Shown here: positions 8,034 through 15,986 of the stretch, piece by piece | How the letters are laid out: each line of letters begins with the position of its first letter | How positions within the stretch are numbered: the stretch's first letter is position 1 | Source: Lachnospiraceae bacterium | Lineage (GTDB): Bacteria; Bacillota; Clostridia; Lachnospirales; Lachnospiraceae | Length of the DNA: 44,610 bases | NCBI GenBank assembly: GCA_900770345.1 | Contig: CAAGKF010000138.1 | Coordinates: 1-44,610 of the forward strand | Direction of reading: 5' to 3' | Notes under the pieces: model-generated | What the model was told of the DNA's origin: nothing | The model's database searches: none | What the model saw: the letters and a program-made list of their open reading frames with translations, nothing else | Position numbers and translations under genes: made by a program

Positions 8034-8288
8034 GTGGAAAGAAATTTAAGAAAGACCCGTACCGGTAAGGTGGTCAGCAACAAGATGGATAAGACCATCG
8101 TTGTAGCAATCGAGGATCACATCAAACACCCAGTAATCGGTAAGATTGTTAAGAAGACCGTTAAGCTGAAAGCTCATGATGAGAACAATGAGTGCGGCAT
8201 CGGTGATACTGTAAAAGTAATGGAAACAAGACCACTGTCCAAGGACAAGAGATGGAGACTTGTTGAGATTATCGAGAAAGCAAGATAA
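8034..8288 (+). CDS. rpsQ: 30S ribosomal protein uS17
   Basis: An 84-residue S17, a primary 16S rRNA binder with an OB fold. Recognised by RNLRKTRTGKVVSNKMDKT and the C-terminal ETRPLSKDKRWRLVEI. The start is GTG 8034, preceded by AAAGGAG with an 11-base spacing. A longer in-frame reading from 7974 would translate the hairpin region and exceed family length. Confidence 0.96.
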   Translation: MERNLRKTRTGKVVSNKMDKTIVVAIEDHIKHPVIGKIVKKTVKLKAHDENNECGIGDTVKVMETRPLSKDKRWRLVEIIEKAR

Positions 8289-8312
8289 TTAGAACAGGAA
8301 GGAGTAACAGGT

Positions 8313-8681
8313 ATGGTTCAGCAGGAAACAAGACTTAAGGTTGCCGACAATACCGGTGCAAAGGAACTTCTCTGCATCCGTGTCATGGGCGGTTCAACCA
8401 GAAGATATGCAAATATCGGTGATGTCATCGTTGCTTCCGTTAAAGATGCAACACCAGGCGGTGTTGTAAAGAAGGGCGATGTTGTTAAGGCTGTAGTAGT
8501 ACGTTCCGTTAAGGGCGTTCGCCGTAAAGATGGTTCTTACATCAAGTTTGATGAGAACGCAGCAGTAATTATTAAGGATGACAAGACTCCAAGAGGAACT
8601 CGTATCTTTGGGCCGGTAGCAAGAGAATTAAGAGACAAGCAGTTTATGAAGATTGTCTCCTTAGCTCCCGAAGTATTATAA
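8313..8681 (+). CDS. rplN: 50S ribosomal protein uL14
   Basis: A 122-residue L14 at the subunit interface, a contact for S12 bridges and for the RsfS silencing factor. It begins with VQQETRLKVADNTGAKELLC and ends RELRDKQFMKIVSLAPEVL, both typical. AGGAAGGAG lies upstream. It is followed by rplX after 13 bases. Confidence 0.98.
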   Translation: MVQQETRLKVADNTGAKELLCIRVMGGSTRRYANIGDVIVASVKDATPGGVVKKGDVVKAVVVRSVKGVRRKDGSYIKFDENAAVIIKDDKTPRGTRIFGPVARELRDKQFMKIVSLAPEVL

Positions 8682-8694
8682 GGAGGTGTCCACT

Positions 8695-9000
8695 GTGCAT
8701 AAAATCAAGAAAGACGACTTAGTAGTCGTAATCGCTGGTAAAGATAAAGATAAGCAGGGTAAAGTAATCTCTGTTGATACAAAGAAGAACAAAGTTCTGG
8801 TTCAGGGCTGCAATATGGTTACAAAGCACACAAAGCAGTCTCCGGCTAACCCACAGGGCGGCATCGTGAACCAGGAAGCTCCGATCGATATCTCCAATGT
8901 AATGCTGGTAGTTGACGGCAAGGCAACCAGAGTCGGATTTGAAGTGAAGGACGGCAAGAAGGTCCGCGTAGCTAAGAAGACCGGCAAGGTAATTGATTAA
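8695..9000 (+). CDS. rplX: 50S ribosomal protein uL24
   Basis: A 101-residue L24, an assembly initiator with an N-terminal KOW motif (DLVVVIAGKDKDKQGKV). The true start is GTG 8695, with AAGGAGG 8 bases upstream. An in-frame GTG at 8686 lies inside that ribosome-binding site and is rejected. Confidence 0.96.
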   Translation: MHKIKKDDLVVVIAGKDKDKQGKVISVDTKKNKVLVQGCNMVTKHTKQSPANPQGGIVNQEAPIDISNVMLVVDGKATRVGFEVKDGKKVRVAKKTGKVID

Positions 9001-9023
9001 TTCAGGAGAGGAGGAAAAAAACG

Positions 9024-9563
9024 TTGGCTAGATTAAAAGAACAGTATCAGAACGAAATAGTAGATGCTCTGATCAAAAAATTTGGATATAAGAACGTTAT
9101 GCAGGTACCGAAGCTCGATAAGATCGTTATCAACATGGGCGTAGGCGAAGCAAAGGAAAATGCCAAGGTTCTGGATTCTGCAGTAAGAGATCTGGAAATC
9201 ATCTCCGGCCAGAAGGCAGTTACCACCAAGGCTAAGAAGTCTGTAGCAAACTTCAAGATCCGTGAAGGCATGGCAATCGGCTGCAAGGTTACTCTGCGCG
9301 GCGACAGAATGTATGAATTCCTGGATCGTCTCGTAAACCTGGCTCTGCCTCGTGTACGTGACTTTAGAGGTGTTAACCCTAACGCATTTGATGGCAGAGG
9401 AAACTATGCTCTGGGTATCAAGGAGCAGCTGATTTTCCCTGAGATTGAGTACGATAAAGTTGACAAGGTAAGAGGTATGGATATCATCTTCGTTACCACC
9501 GCTAAGACGGACGAAGAAGCTCGTGAACTTTTGACATTATTCAACATGCCGTTTGCAAAATAG
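9024..9563 (+). CDS. rplE: 50S ribosomal protein uL5
   Basis: A 179-residue L5, which binds 5S rRNA and contacts the P-site tRNA. Core motifs KIVINMGVGEAKENAK, IREGMAIGCKVTLRG and ALGIKEQLIFPEI. It begins with the rare start codon TTG at 9024, after a strong AGAGGAGG. No ATG in this frame would give the normal N terminus. Confidence 0.97.
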   Translation: MARLKEQYQNEIVDALIKKFGYKNVMQVPKLDKIVINMGVGEAKENAKVLDSAVRDLEIISGQKAVTTKAKKSVANFKIREGMAIGCKVTLRGDRMYEFLDRLVNLALPRVRDFRGVNPNAFDGRGNYALGIKEQLIFPEIEYDKVDKVRGMDIIFVTTAKTDEEARELLTLFNMPFAK

Positions 9564-9579
9564 TTAGGAGGAAACTTTC

Positions 9580-9765
9580 ATGGCTAAGACTTCAATGAAG
9601 ATTAAACAGCAGCGTCCTGCTAAGTTCTCTACCAGAGAGTACAACCGCTGCAGAATCTGCGGCCGTCCACATGCTTATTTAAGAAAGTATGGCATCTGCA
9701 GAATTTGCTTCCGTGAACTGGCTTACAAGGGTCAGATTCCGGGTGTTAAGAAAGCCAGCTGGTAG
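9580..9765 (+). CDS. rpsZ: 30S ribosomal protein uS14, zinc-binding type Z
   Basis: A 61-residue S14 of the short zinc-ribbon form, with four cysteines at residues 24, 27, 40 and 43 (CRICG and CRICF). The zinc-free long S14 used under zinc starvation in some Firmicutes is not in this window. AGGAGG lies upstream of the ATG. Confidence 0.98.
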   Translation: MAKTSMKIKQQRPAKFSTREYNRCRICGRPHAYLRKYGICRICFRELAYKGQIPGVKKASW

Positions 9766-9798
9766 GAATAGAATCCATATAGAAGGAGGCAATTAAAA

Positions 9799-10200
9799 AT
9801 GACAATGAGCGATCCGATTGCAGATATGCTTACAAGAATCCGTAACGCAAATACTGCAAAGCATGATACAGTAGATGTACCTTCATCCAAGATGAAATTA
9901 GCTATCGCTGATATTCTGGTAAACGAAGGTTATATTGCAAAGTACGATCTGGTAGAGGATGGCGGTTTCACAACCATCAGAATCACCTTAAAGTACGGCA
10001 AAGACAAGAATGAGAAGATTATCTCCGGTATTAAGAGAATCTCCAAGCCCGGTCTGCGCGTATACGCAAACAAGGAGGAGCTTCCGAGAGTACTGGGCGG
10101 ACTTGGCACCGCAATCATTTCCACAAACCAGGGCGTAATTACCGATAAGGAAGCACGCAAGCTTGGTGTTGGCGGCGAAGTTCTGGCATTTGTTTGGTAA
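9799..10200 (+). CDS. rpsH: 30S ribosomal protein uS8
   Basis: A 133-residue S8, a central 16S rRNA binder and, in E. coli, the repressor of the spc operon. Recognised by SDPIADMLTRIRNAN and the C-terminal TNQGVITDKEARKLGVGGE. Starts at ATG 9799 after AAGGAGG; an ATG two codons downstream is possible. A 69-base spacer with a strong hairpin follows. Confidence 0.98.
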   Translation: MTMSDPIADMLTRIRNANTAKHDTVDVPSSKMKLAIADILVNEGYIAKYDLVEDGGFTTIRITLKYGKDKNEKIISGIKRISKPGLRVYANKEELPRVLGGLGTAIISTNQGVITDKEARKLGVGGEVLAFVW

Positions 10201-10221
10201 TTAGGATAGGAACTGAAAACA

Positions 10222-10242
10222 GAGGGAACACAGCATTCCCTC
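10222..10242 (+). promoter_or_regulatory. Hairpin in the rpsH-rplF spacer
   Basis: A perfect 7-bp stem, GAGGGAA (10222-10228) and TTCCCTC (10236-10242), with a 7-base loop. No T-run follows, so it is not an intrinsic terminator. Its position directly after rpsH makes an r-protein target or a processing site possible. Confidence 0.4.
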
Positions 10243-10269
10243 CGAGAATTTAAGTAGGAGGTAAAAGGC

Positions 10270-10812
10270 ATGTCACGTATCGGTAGAATGCCAGTTGCGA
10301 TTCCGGCAGGCGTTACTGTTACAATCGCAGAAGGAAACAAAGTGACTGTAAAAGGTCCAAAGGGAACATTGGAGAGAGAACTCTCAGCAGAGCTGACCAT
10401 CGAAGAAAAAGATGGCCACATTATCGTAAGCAGACCAAACGATTTAAAGAGAATGAAATCTTTACATGGTCTGACAAGAACTCTGATCAACAACATGATT
10501 CATGGTGTTACAGAAGGTTATCAGAAAGTTCTGGAAGTTAACGGTGTTGGTTACAGAGCTGCAAAGCAGGGCAAGAAGCTTACTCTGAACCTTGGATATT
10601 CTCATCCCGTAGAGATGGAAGATCCGGAAGGCATCGAGACTGTATGCGAAGGACAGAACAAGATCATCGTTAAGGGTATCAGTAAAGAAAAAGTTGGCCA
10701 ATACGCTGCTGAAATCAGAGACAAGAGAAGACCTGAGCCGTACAAGGGTAAGGGTATCAAGTACGCTGACGAAGTTATCAGACGTAAAGTTGGTAAGACT
10801 GGTAAGAAATAA
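10270..10812 (+). CDS. rplF: 50S ribosomal protein uL6
   Basis: A 180-residue L6 near the factor-binding site. Motifs SRIGRMPVAIPAGV, the second-domain EVNGVGYRAAKQGKKL and the C-terminal RRPEPYKGKGIKYADE. Full length. AGGAGG lies upstream of the ATG. Confidence 0.98.
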   Translation: MSRIGRMPVAIPAGVTVTIAEGNKVTVKGPKGTLERELSAELTIEEKDGHIIVSRPNDLKRMKSLHGLTRTLINNMIHGVTEGYQKVLEVNGVGYRAAKQGKKLTLNLGYSHPVEMEDPEGIETVCEGQNKIIVKGISKEKVGQYAAEIRDKRRPEPYKGKGIKYADEVIRRKVGKTGKK

Positions 10813-10829
10813 TTAAGGAGAGTGTAAAA

Positions 10830-11198
10830 ATGGTTAACAAACAGTCAAGAAGCGAAATTCGCGTAAAGAAGCACATCAGAATGCGTAACCGTTTTTCTGG
10901 CACAGCAGAGAGACCGCGTCTGGCAGTGTTTAGAAGTAATAATCATATGTATGCTCAAATTATCGACGATACGGTTGGTAACACCTTAGTTGCTGCTTCC
11001 ACAGTTGAGAAAGAGATCAAGGCTGAACTGGAGAAGACAAACGACAAGGCAGCTGCAGCATACGTTGGTACAGTAATTGCAAAGAGAGCCCTTGAAAAAG
11101 GTATCAAGGAAGTTGTTTTCGACAGAGGCGGCTTTATATATCAGGGCAAAATTCAGGCATTAGCAGATGCAGCCCGTGAGGCTGGTCTGGATTTCTAA
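10830..11198 (+). CDS. rplR: 50S ribosomal protein uL18
   Basis: A 122-residue L18, which binds 5S rRNA with L5. The basic N terminus and RMRNRFSGTAERPRLAVFRS identify it, with FDRGGFIYQGKIQALADAAR at the C-terminal half. Begins 17 bases after rplF with AAGGAG. Confidence 0.98.
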   Translation: MVNKQSRSEIRVKKHIRMRNRFSGTAERPRLAVFRSNNHMYAQIIDDTVGNTLVAASTVEKEIKAELEKTNDKAAAAYVGTVIAKRALEKGIKEVVFDRGGFIYQGKIQALADAAREAGLDF

Positions 11199-11215
11199 TA
11201 GAGAGGAGAACAAGC

Positions 11216-11725
11216 ATGAAGCGTACAATTATTGATGCCAGTCAGTTGGAGCTGAATGACAAGGTAGTGGCTATCAAGAGAGTATCCAAGACTGTAAAAG
11301 GTGGACGTACCATGAGATTTTCCGCTCTGGTAGTAGTAGGTGACGGCAACGGCCACGTTGGCGCAGGATTAGGAAAGGCCGGCGAGGTTCCGGAAGCTAT
11401 CCGTAAGGGTAAAGAAGCAGCAGTTAAGAATCTGGTTGAAATTCCAGTTGATGAGAATAAGAGCATCCCACATGATTTTATCGGTAAATTCGGAAGCGCA
11501 ACTGTTCTGTTAAAGAGAGCTCCTGAAGGTACTGGTGTTATCGCTGGTGGTCCGGCACGTTCCGTACTGGAGATGGCAGGAATCAAGAACATCCGTACAA
11601 AGTCTTTAGGTTCTAACAACAAGACAAACGTAGTTCTGGCAACACTTGCAGGCTTAACTTCCTTAAAGACACCGGAAGAGTTTGCAAGACTGCGCGGCAA
11701 ATCTGTAGAAGAAATTGTGGGCTAA
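11216..11725 (+). CDS. rpsE: 30S ribosomal protein uS5
   Basis: A 169-residue S5 at the mRNA entry tunnel, important for decoding accuracy. The double-stranded RNA-binding-like N-domain has VKGGRTMRFSALVVVGDGNG, followed by GHVGAGLGKAGEVPEAIRKG. The C-domain has VLEMAGIKNIRTKSLGSNN. AGAGGAG lies upstream. Confidence 0.98.
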   Translation: MKRTIIDASQLELNDKVVAIKRVSKTVKGGRTMRFSALVVVGDGNGHVGAGLGKAGEVPEAIRKGKEAAVKNLVEIPVDENKSIPHDFIGKFGSATVLLKRAPEGTGVIAGGPARSVLEMAGIKNIRTKSLGSNNKTNVVLATLAGLTSLKTPEEFARLRGKSVEEIVG

Positions 11726-11740
11726 TAGGAGGAGAAAGAC

Positions 11741-11923
11741 ATGGCAGAGAAGTTAAAGATCACATTAGTCAAGTCCCCTATCGGTGCTGTTCCAAAGCAG
11801 AGAGCAACTGTTGAGGCACTTGGACTTTCCAAGCTGCACAAGACAGTTGAAATGCCAGATAATGGCGCTGTCAGAGGCATGATTCAGAGCGTAAGACATT
11901 TAGTAGAAGTTGAAGAAATCTAA
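11741..11923 (+). CDS. rpmD: 50S ribosomal protein uL30
   Basis: A 60-residue L30 of the bacterial short type, with KITLVKSPIGAVPKQRATVE and LGLSKLHKTVEMPD. It lies between rpsE and rplO as in other Firmicutes spc operons. Confidence 0.97.
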   Translation: MAEKLKITLVKSPIGAVPKQRATVEALGLSKLHKTVEMPDNGAVRGMIQSVRHLVEVEEI

Positions 11924-11949
11924 TTTTGATAAAGTAAGGAGGTGCAGTC

Positions 11950-12390
11950 ATGGAATTGTCAAATTTACAGCCTGCTGCAGGTTCAAAGCATAGCGATAAT
12001 TTTAGAAGAGGCCGTGGCCATGGTTCAGGTAATGGTAAGACCGCTGGTAAGGGCCATAAGGGTCAGAAGGCTCGTTCTGGAGCACCAAGACCAGGCTTTG
12101 AAGGCGGACAGATGCCTTTATACAGACGTCTGCCGAAGCGTGGTTTCACTAACATGAATTCTAAGACCATTGTTGGTATTAACGTAAGCGCACTGGAAAG
12201 ATTCGATAACGATGCAGTTGTTACTGTTGAGACTTTAGTTGAGTCCGGTATCGTTAAGAATCCAAGAGATGGTGTAAAGATCCTTGGAAATGGAGAATTA
12301 ACCAAAAAGCTGACCGTTAAGGTGAATGCATTCAGTGAAGGTGCAAAAGCTAAAATCGAAGCTTTAGGTGGAACCTGCGAGGTGATCTAA
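11950..12390 (+). CDS. rplO: 50S ribosomal protein uL15
   Basis: A 146-residue L15, a late assembly protein of the 50S subunit. The basic N-terminal extension with RRGRGHGSGNGKTAGKGHKG and GFEGGQMPLYRRLPKRGF is diagnostic. The stop shares one base with the secY start (TAATG), coupling it to secY. Confidence 0.98.
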   Translation: MELSNLQPAAGSKHSDNFRRGRGHGSGNGKTAGKGHKGQKARSGAPRPGFEGGQMPLYRRLPKRGFTNMNSKTIVGINVSALERFDNDAVVTVETLVESGIVKNPRDGVKILGNGELTKKLTVKVNAFSEGAKAKIEALGGTCEVI

Positions 12391-13706
12391 TGTTTAAAAC
12401 GATCAGAAACGCATTTAAGGTAAAAGAGCTTCGCAGTAAAATTCTCTATACCTTTATGATGCTGGTAGTCATTCGCTTTGGCTGCCAGCTGCCGATTCCG
12501 GGAATTGAGACTTCATTCTTTGCGGATTGGTTTGCAAAACAGACGACAGATGTATTCGGCTTTTTTAATGCCATGACAGGTGGTTCATTTTCATCAATGT
12601 CTATCTTTGCACTGAGCATTACGCCGTACATTACATCTTCCATTATCATCCAGCTGCTGACGATCGCGATTCCGAAACTGGAAGAGCTGCAGAAGGATGG
12701 CGAGGACGGAAGAAAGAAGATTCAGGAATACACCCGATATACTACTGTAGGTCTGGCACTGCTTGAGTCAAGTGCTATGGCTATCGGCTTTGGCCGTCAG
12801 GGACTTCTCCTTGACTACAATGCGTGGAATGTGATCGTGGCAGTTGTAACCATGACGACAGGAAGTGCACTGCTGATGTGGATTGGTGAGCAGATCACTG
12901 AAAAGGGTGTAGGAAACGGTATCTCTATCGTGCTGTTATTCAATATCCTTTCCAGCGTTCCAAGTGATGTAAGAAGCCTTTATTACCGCTTTGTATTCGG
13001 ACAGTCCGTTCCGACTGCTGCCATCGCTATCCTGATCATTGTTGCAGTGATCCTCGCTATGGTAGTATTCGTTATCGTACTCAATGATGCGGAAAGAAGA
13101 ATTCCGGTACAGTACTCCAAGAAGATGGTTGGCCGAAAGATGGTTGGCGGACAGGCTTCCAATATCCCACTGAAGGTCAATACAGCAGGCGTTATGCCGG
13201 TCATCTTTGCTTCTTCCATTATGTCCTTCCCGGTGGTAATCGCACAGTTCTTTCCTGTGGATTATAATTCCATCGGCGGCAAGATTCTGATGGTACTGAA
13301 CTCAGGTTCATGGTGCAGACCGGAGAAGCCTGTATATTCGATTGGTCTGGTGATTTATATTGCATTGCTGATCATGTTCGCTTACTTCTATACGTCTATT
13401 ACCTTCAATCCGTTGGAAGTAGCCAATAACATGAAAAAGCAGGGCGGCTTTATCCCAGGTATTCGTCCGGGAAAGCCAACCAGTGATTATTTAAATAAAA
13501 TTTTGAATTATATTGTTTTCATTGGTGCAGTTGGCCTGATTGTGGTTGCGATTGTTCCGATTCTTGCTTCCGGCTTGCTGGATGTAGGACATATTTCTTT
13601 TTCCGGAACATCTCTGATCATTATTGTAGGCGTAGTACTGGAAACAATCAAAGCAGTAGAATCTCAGATGCTTGTGCGTTATTATAAGGGATTTTTGAAC
13701 GATTAA
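12390..13706 (+). CDS. secY: Protein translocase channel subunit SecY
   Basis: A 438-residue, ten-TM inner-membrane protein, the pore of the Sec translocon that passes unfolded proteins from SecA or the ribosome. The N-terminal RFGCQLPIPGI, the plug region GGSFSSMSIFALSITPYITS, the cytoplasmic loop GVGNGISI, the ERRIPVQYSKK segment and the C-terminal FIPGIRPGKPTSDYL are all present. Its codon use is like its neighbours. A long hairpin separates it from adk. Confidence 0.98.
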   Translation: MFKTIRNAFKVKELRSKILYTFMMLVVIRFGCQLPIPGIETSFFADWFAKQTTDVFGFFNAMTGGSFSSMSIFALSITPYITSSIIIQLLTIAIPKLEELQKDGEDGRKKIQEYTRYTTVGLALLESSAMAIGFGRQGLLLDYNAWNVIVAVVTMTTGSALLMWIGEQITEKGVGNGISIVLLFNILSSVPSDVRSLYYRFVFGQSVPTAAIAILIIVAVILAMVVFVIVLNDAERRIPVQYSKKMVGRKMVGGQASNIPLKVNTAGVMPVIFASSIMSFPVVIAQFFPVDYNSIGGKILMVLNSGSWCRPEKPVYSIGLVIYIALLIMFAYFYTSITFNPLEVANNMKKQGGFIPGIRPGKPTSDYLNKILNYIVFIGAVGLIVVAIVPILASGLLDVGHISFSGTSLIIIVGVVLETIKAVESQMLVRYYKGFLND

Positions 13707-13716
13707 GATGAATCAG

Positions 13717-13754
13717 TCAATCTGCCTTTGTGGTATTCCACAAGGGTGGATTGA
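13717..13754 (+). promoter_or_regulatory. Long hairpin between secY and adk
   Basis: Two 17-base arms (13717-13733 and 13738-13754) around a TATT loop pair completely if G-U wobbles are allowed, with a GTGG/CCAC top. No uninterrupted T-run follows, so it would be a weak terminator, a processing site or a 3' mRNA stabiliser for the r-protein transcript. Confidence 0.5.
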
Positions 13755-13794
13755 TTGTGTTATTGGGATAATTTAAAAAAAGGGGACTGATGCC

Positions 13795-14439
13795 ATGAAG
13801 ATTATCATGTTAGGTGCTCCGGGTGCGGGAAAAGGCACCCAGGCAAAGAAAATTGCAGCAAAATATCAGATTCCGCATATTTCCACAGGAGACATTTTCC
13901 GTGCTAATATCAAAAACGGAACGGAGCTGGGTATGAAGGCCAAATCCTATATGGATGCAGGCGGACTGGTTCCGGATGAGATCACCATCGGAATGTTACT
14001 GGACCGTATTCACCAGGCAGATTGTGCAAATGGTTATGTACTGGACGGATTCCCAAGAACGATCCCGCAGGCAGAGAGTCTGACAAAGGCATTGAGCGAG
14101 ATGGGAGAAGCCATTGACTATGCTGTCAATGTAGATGTACCGGATGAAAATATTATTAACCGTATGTCCGGCCGCCGGGCGTGCCTTTCCTGCGGTGCTA
14201 CTTATCATATCGTATACAATGCGCCGAAGAAAGAGGGTATCTGTGATTCCTGCGGACAGCAGCTGGTACTGAGGGATGATGACAAGCCTGAGACAGTTAA
14301 GAAACGTCTGGATGTATATCATGATCAGACACAGCCTCTGATCGATTATTATCATAAGGCAGGCGTGCTGGCTGAGGTTGACGGAACCAAGAACATGGAA
14401 GATGTATTCCAGGATATCGTTAAGATTTTAGGAGCATAA
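13795..14439 (+). CDS. adk: Adenylate kinase, zinc-LID type
   Basis: A 214-residue cytoplasmic enzyme: ATP + AMP = 2 ADP. P-loop GAPGAGKGT at residues 7-15, AMP-binding DGFPRT near residue 84, and a LID domain with four zinc-ligand cysteines (130, 133, 150, 153), as in Gram-positive and clostridial enzymes. It sits in its standard place between secY and map. The gap to map is two bases. Confidence 0.98.
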   Translation: MKIIMLGAPGAGKGTQAKKIAAKYQIPHISTGDIFRANIKNGTELGMKAKSYMDAGGLVPDEITIGMLLDRIHQADCANGYVLDGFPRTIPQAESLTKALSEMGEAIDYAVNVDVPDENIINRMSGRRACLSCGATYHIVYNAPKKEGICDSCGQQLVLRDDDKPETVKKRLDVYHDQTQPLIDYYHKAGVLAEVDGTKNMEDVFQDIVKILGA

Positions 14440-14441
14440 AA

Positions 14442-15188
14442 ATGGTAACGATTAAGTCTGAACGGGAAATTGAATTAATGAGAGAAGCCGGAAAGATCCT
14501 TGCGAAGGTTCATGAGGAACTGGCAAAGATCGTAAGGCCGGGAATATCGACCAAGGAGATCGACAGGATCTGTGAGGAAATGATCCGCAGTTACGGATGC
14601 ATCCCTTCCTTTCTGAATTACCAGGGCTATCCCGCTTCTGTTTGCGTTTCCATCAATGATGAGGTGGTTCATGGTATTCCTGACAAGCACCGTTATCTGG
14701 AGGAGGGAGACATCGTCAGCCTGGATACAGGTGTAATATGGAAGGGATATCAGTCAGATGCAGCCAGAACCCACATGATCGGTGAGGTCAGCGAAGAAGC
14801 AAAAAAACTGGTGGAAGTTACCCAGCAGAGTTTTTTTGAAGGTATAAAATACGCAAAAGCGGGCAATCATCTCAATGATATTTCCAAAGCGATCCAGGCA
14901 TATGCAGAAAGCTTTGGATTCGGTGTTGTACGTGACCTGGTAGGCCACGGCATCGGCACCAATATGCATGAGGCACCGGAGATTCCCAATTTTGACCAGC
15001 ACCGCAAGGGTATTAAGCTGGCGCCTGGTATGACACTGGCTATCGAGCCTATGATTACTGCAGGCCGCTATGATGTAGCATGGATGGACGATGACTGGAC
15101 TGTTGTTACAGAAGACGGTTCACTGGCATCCCATTATGAAAATACCGTCCTGATCACGGATGGAGAACCTGAGATTTTGTCGCTGTAG
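14442..15188 (+). CDS. map: Methionine aminopeptidase, type I
   Basis: A 248-residue metalloenzyme that removes the N-terminal Met from nascent proteins. The metal ligands are recognisable: Asp in SLDTG and SDAAR, His in GHGIG, Glu in LAIEPM and Glu in HYENTV. There is no N-terminal zinc-finger or extension. It follows adk after two bases and is followed by the KOW gene after 13 bases. Confidence 0.97.
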   Translation: MVTIKSEREIELMREAGKILAKVHEELAKIVRPGISTKEIDRICEEMIRSYGCIPSFLNYQGYPASVCVSINDEVVHGIPDKHRYLEEGDIVSLDTGVIWKGYQSDAARTHMIGEVSEEAKKLVEVTQQSFFEGIKYAKAGNHLNDISKAIQAYAESFGFGVVRDLVGHGIGTNMHEAPEIPNFDQHRKGIKLAPGMTLAIEPMITAGRYDVAWMDDDWTVVTEDGSLASHYENTVLITDGEPEILSL

Positions 15189-15201
15189 CTGAGGTGAACT
15201 T

Positions 15202-15465
15202 ATGGTAGAGTTTAAGGAAGCCGGCCTGGTAAGAAGTCTGGCAGGCCACGACAAAGATGAACTGTATATCATAATCAGCGTCCGGGGGGAATATGTTTAT
15301 CTGTCAGACGGCAGGAAACATCCCCTGGACAGGCAGAAACGCAAAAACACAAAGCACCTGCAGCTTATACATGAGCAGGATGAAACCTTAAGGAAAAAGC
15401 TTACAGAAGGCGAGACAGTGAGGGATGAAGAGATCAGAAGCTTTATCCGTTCTCACAAGCAGTAG
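15202..15465 (+). CDS. KOW-domain RNA-binding protein (L14e-like)
   Basis: An 87-residue small basic protein of the KOW/L14e-like family found between map and infA in many clostridia. The N-terminal half (GLVRSLAGHDKDELYIIISV) is a KOW-like beta strand pair, with DGRKHPLDRQKRKNTKHLQL forming a basic patch. A helical acidic tail follows. A role in ribosome or RNA binding is inferred from the fold and the neighbourhood. Confidence 0.8.
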   Translation: MVEFKEAGLVRSLAGHDKDELYIIISVRGEYVYLSDGRKHPLDRQKRKNTKHLQLIHEQDETLRKKLTEGETVRDEEIRSFIRSHKQ

Positions 15466-15477
15466 GAGGGAAAGAAT

Positions 15478-15696
15478 ATGTCCAAAGCAGACGTTATTGA
15501 AATTGAAGGAACCGTAGTTGAGAAACTTCCCAATGCCATGTTCCAGGTTGAGCTGGAAAATGGACATCAGGTCCTGGCACATATCAGCGGAAAACTTCGT
15601 ATGAATTACATCCGCATCCTGCCGGGCGACAAAGTAACCATAGAGTTATCACCCTATGATCTGTCCAAAGGCAGAATCATCTGGAGAGATAAATAA
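15478..15696 (+). CDS. infA: Translation initiation factor IF-1
   Basis: A 72-residue OB-fold protein that occupies the 30S A site during initiation. Motifs IEIEGTVVEKLPNAMFQVEL, HISGKLRMNYIRILPGDKV and SPYDLSKGRIIWRDK. Full length. AGGAGGG lies upstream of the ATG. Confidence 0.98.
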   Translation: MSKADVIEIEGTVVEKLPNAMFQVELENGHQVLAHISGKLRMNYIRILPGDKVTIELSPYDLSKGRIIWRDK

Positions 15697-15769
15697 GCGC
15701 AACGAAGTGGAGCGCTGCCCAAACGGAGCTAAAGGCGGAGTTTGGGAGAAAACAGATAAAAATAGCTCC
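15696..15769 (+). promoter_or_regulatory. infA-rpmJ spacer: paired stems with a possible pseudoknot
   Basis: AGCGC/GCGCT (15696-15700/15712-15716) is followed by CCCAAAC/GTTTGGG (15718-15724/15740-15746). The loop of the second stem contains GGAGCT (15725-15730), which is complementary to AGCTCC (15764-15769), giving an H-type pseudoknot layout. It is on the read-through transcript, upstream of the rpmJ promoter. Confidence 0.35.
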
Positions 15770-15778
15770 AAAAAGTGC

Positions 15779-15807
15779 TTGCATTTCCAAAAAAAATTTG
15801 GTATAAT
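15779..15807 (+). promoter_or_regulatory. Internal promoter for rpmJ-rpsM-rpsK-rpsD-rpoA-rplQ
   Basis: TTGCAT (15779-15784), 17-base spacer rich in A, perfect TATAAT (15802-15807), 39 bases before the rpmJ start. It defines an alpha-operon-like unit. Confidence 0.8.
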
Positions 15808-15846
15808 GCTTTAGCAACTTTGTGGTCTATAGAAAGGAGAATTACT

Positions 15847-15960
15847 GTGAAGGTTAGATCATCCGTTAAGCCGATCTGCGAAAAGTGCAAGATCATTAAG
15901 AGAAAAGGCAGTATCAGAGTAATTTGCGAAAATCCAAAGCATAAACAGAGACAAGGTTAA
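15847..15960 (+). CDS. rpmJ: 50S ribosomal protein bL36, zinc-binding type
   Basis: A 37-residue L36 with the zinc ribbon C-x2-C...C-x4-H (residues 11, 14, 27 and 32). Start GTG 15847 (MKVRSSVKPICEKC) after AAAGGAG. Longer readings in this frame would include the promoter and are wrong. Confidence 0.96.
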   Translation: MKVRSSVKPICEKCKIIKRKGSIRVICENPKHKQRQG

Positions 15961-15986
15961 TTAAAATTAGGAGGTGTACTACACAC

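Noticed and set aside
9930..10496. Long minus-strand frame across rpsH and rplF
   Set aside because: A shadow of two conserved ribosomal genes; composition reflects their codon pattern.
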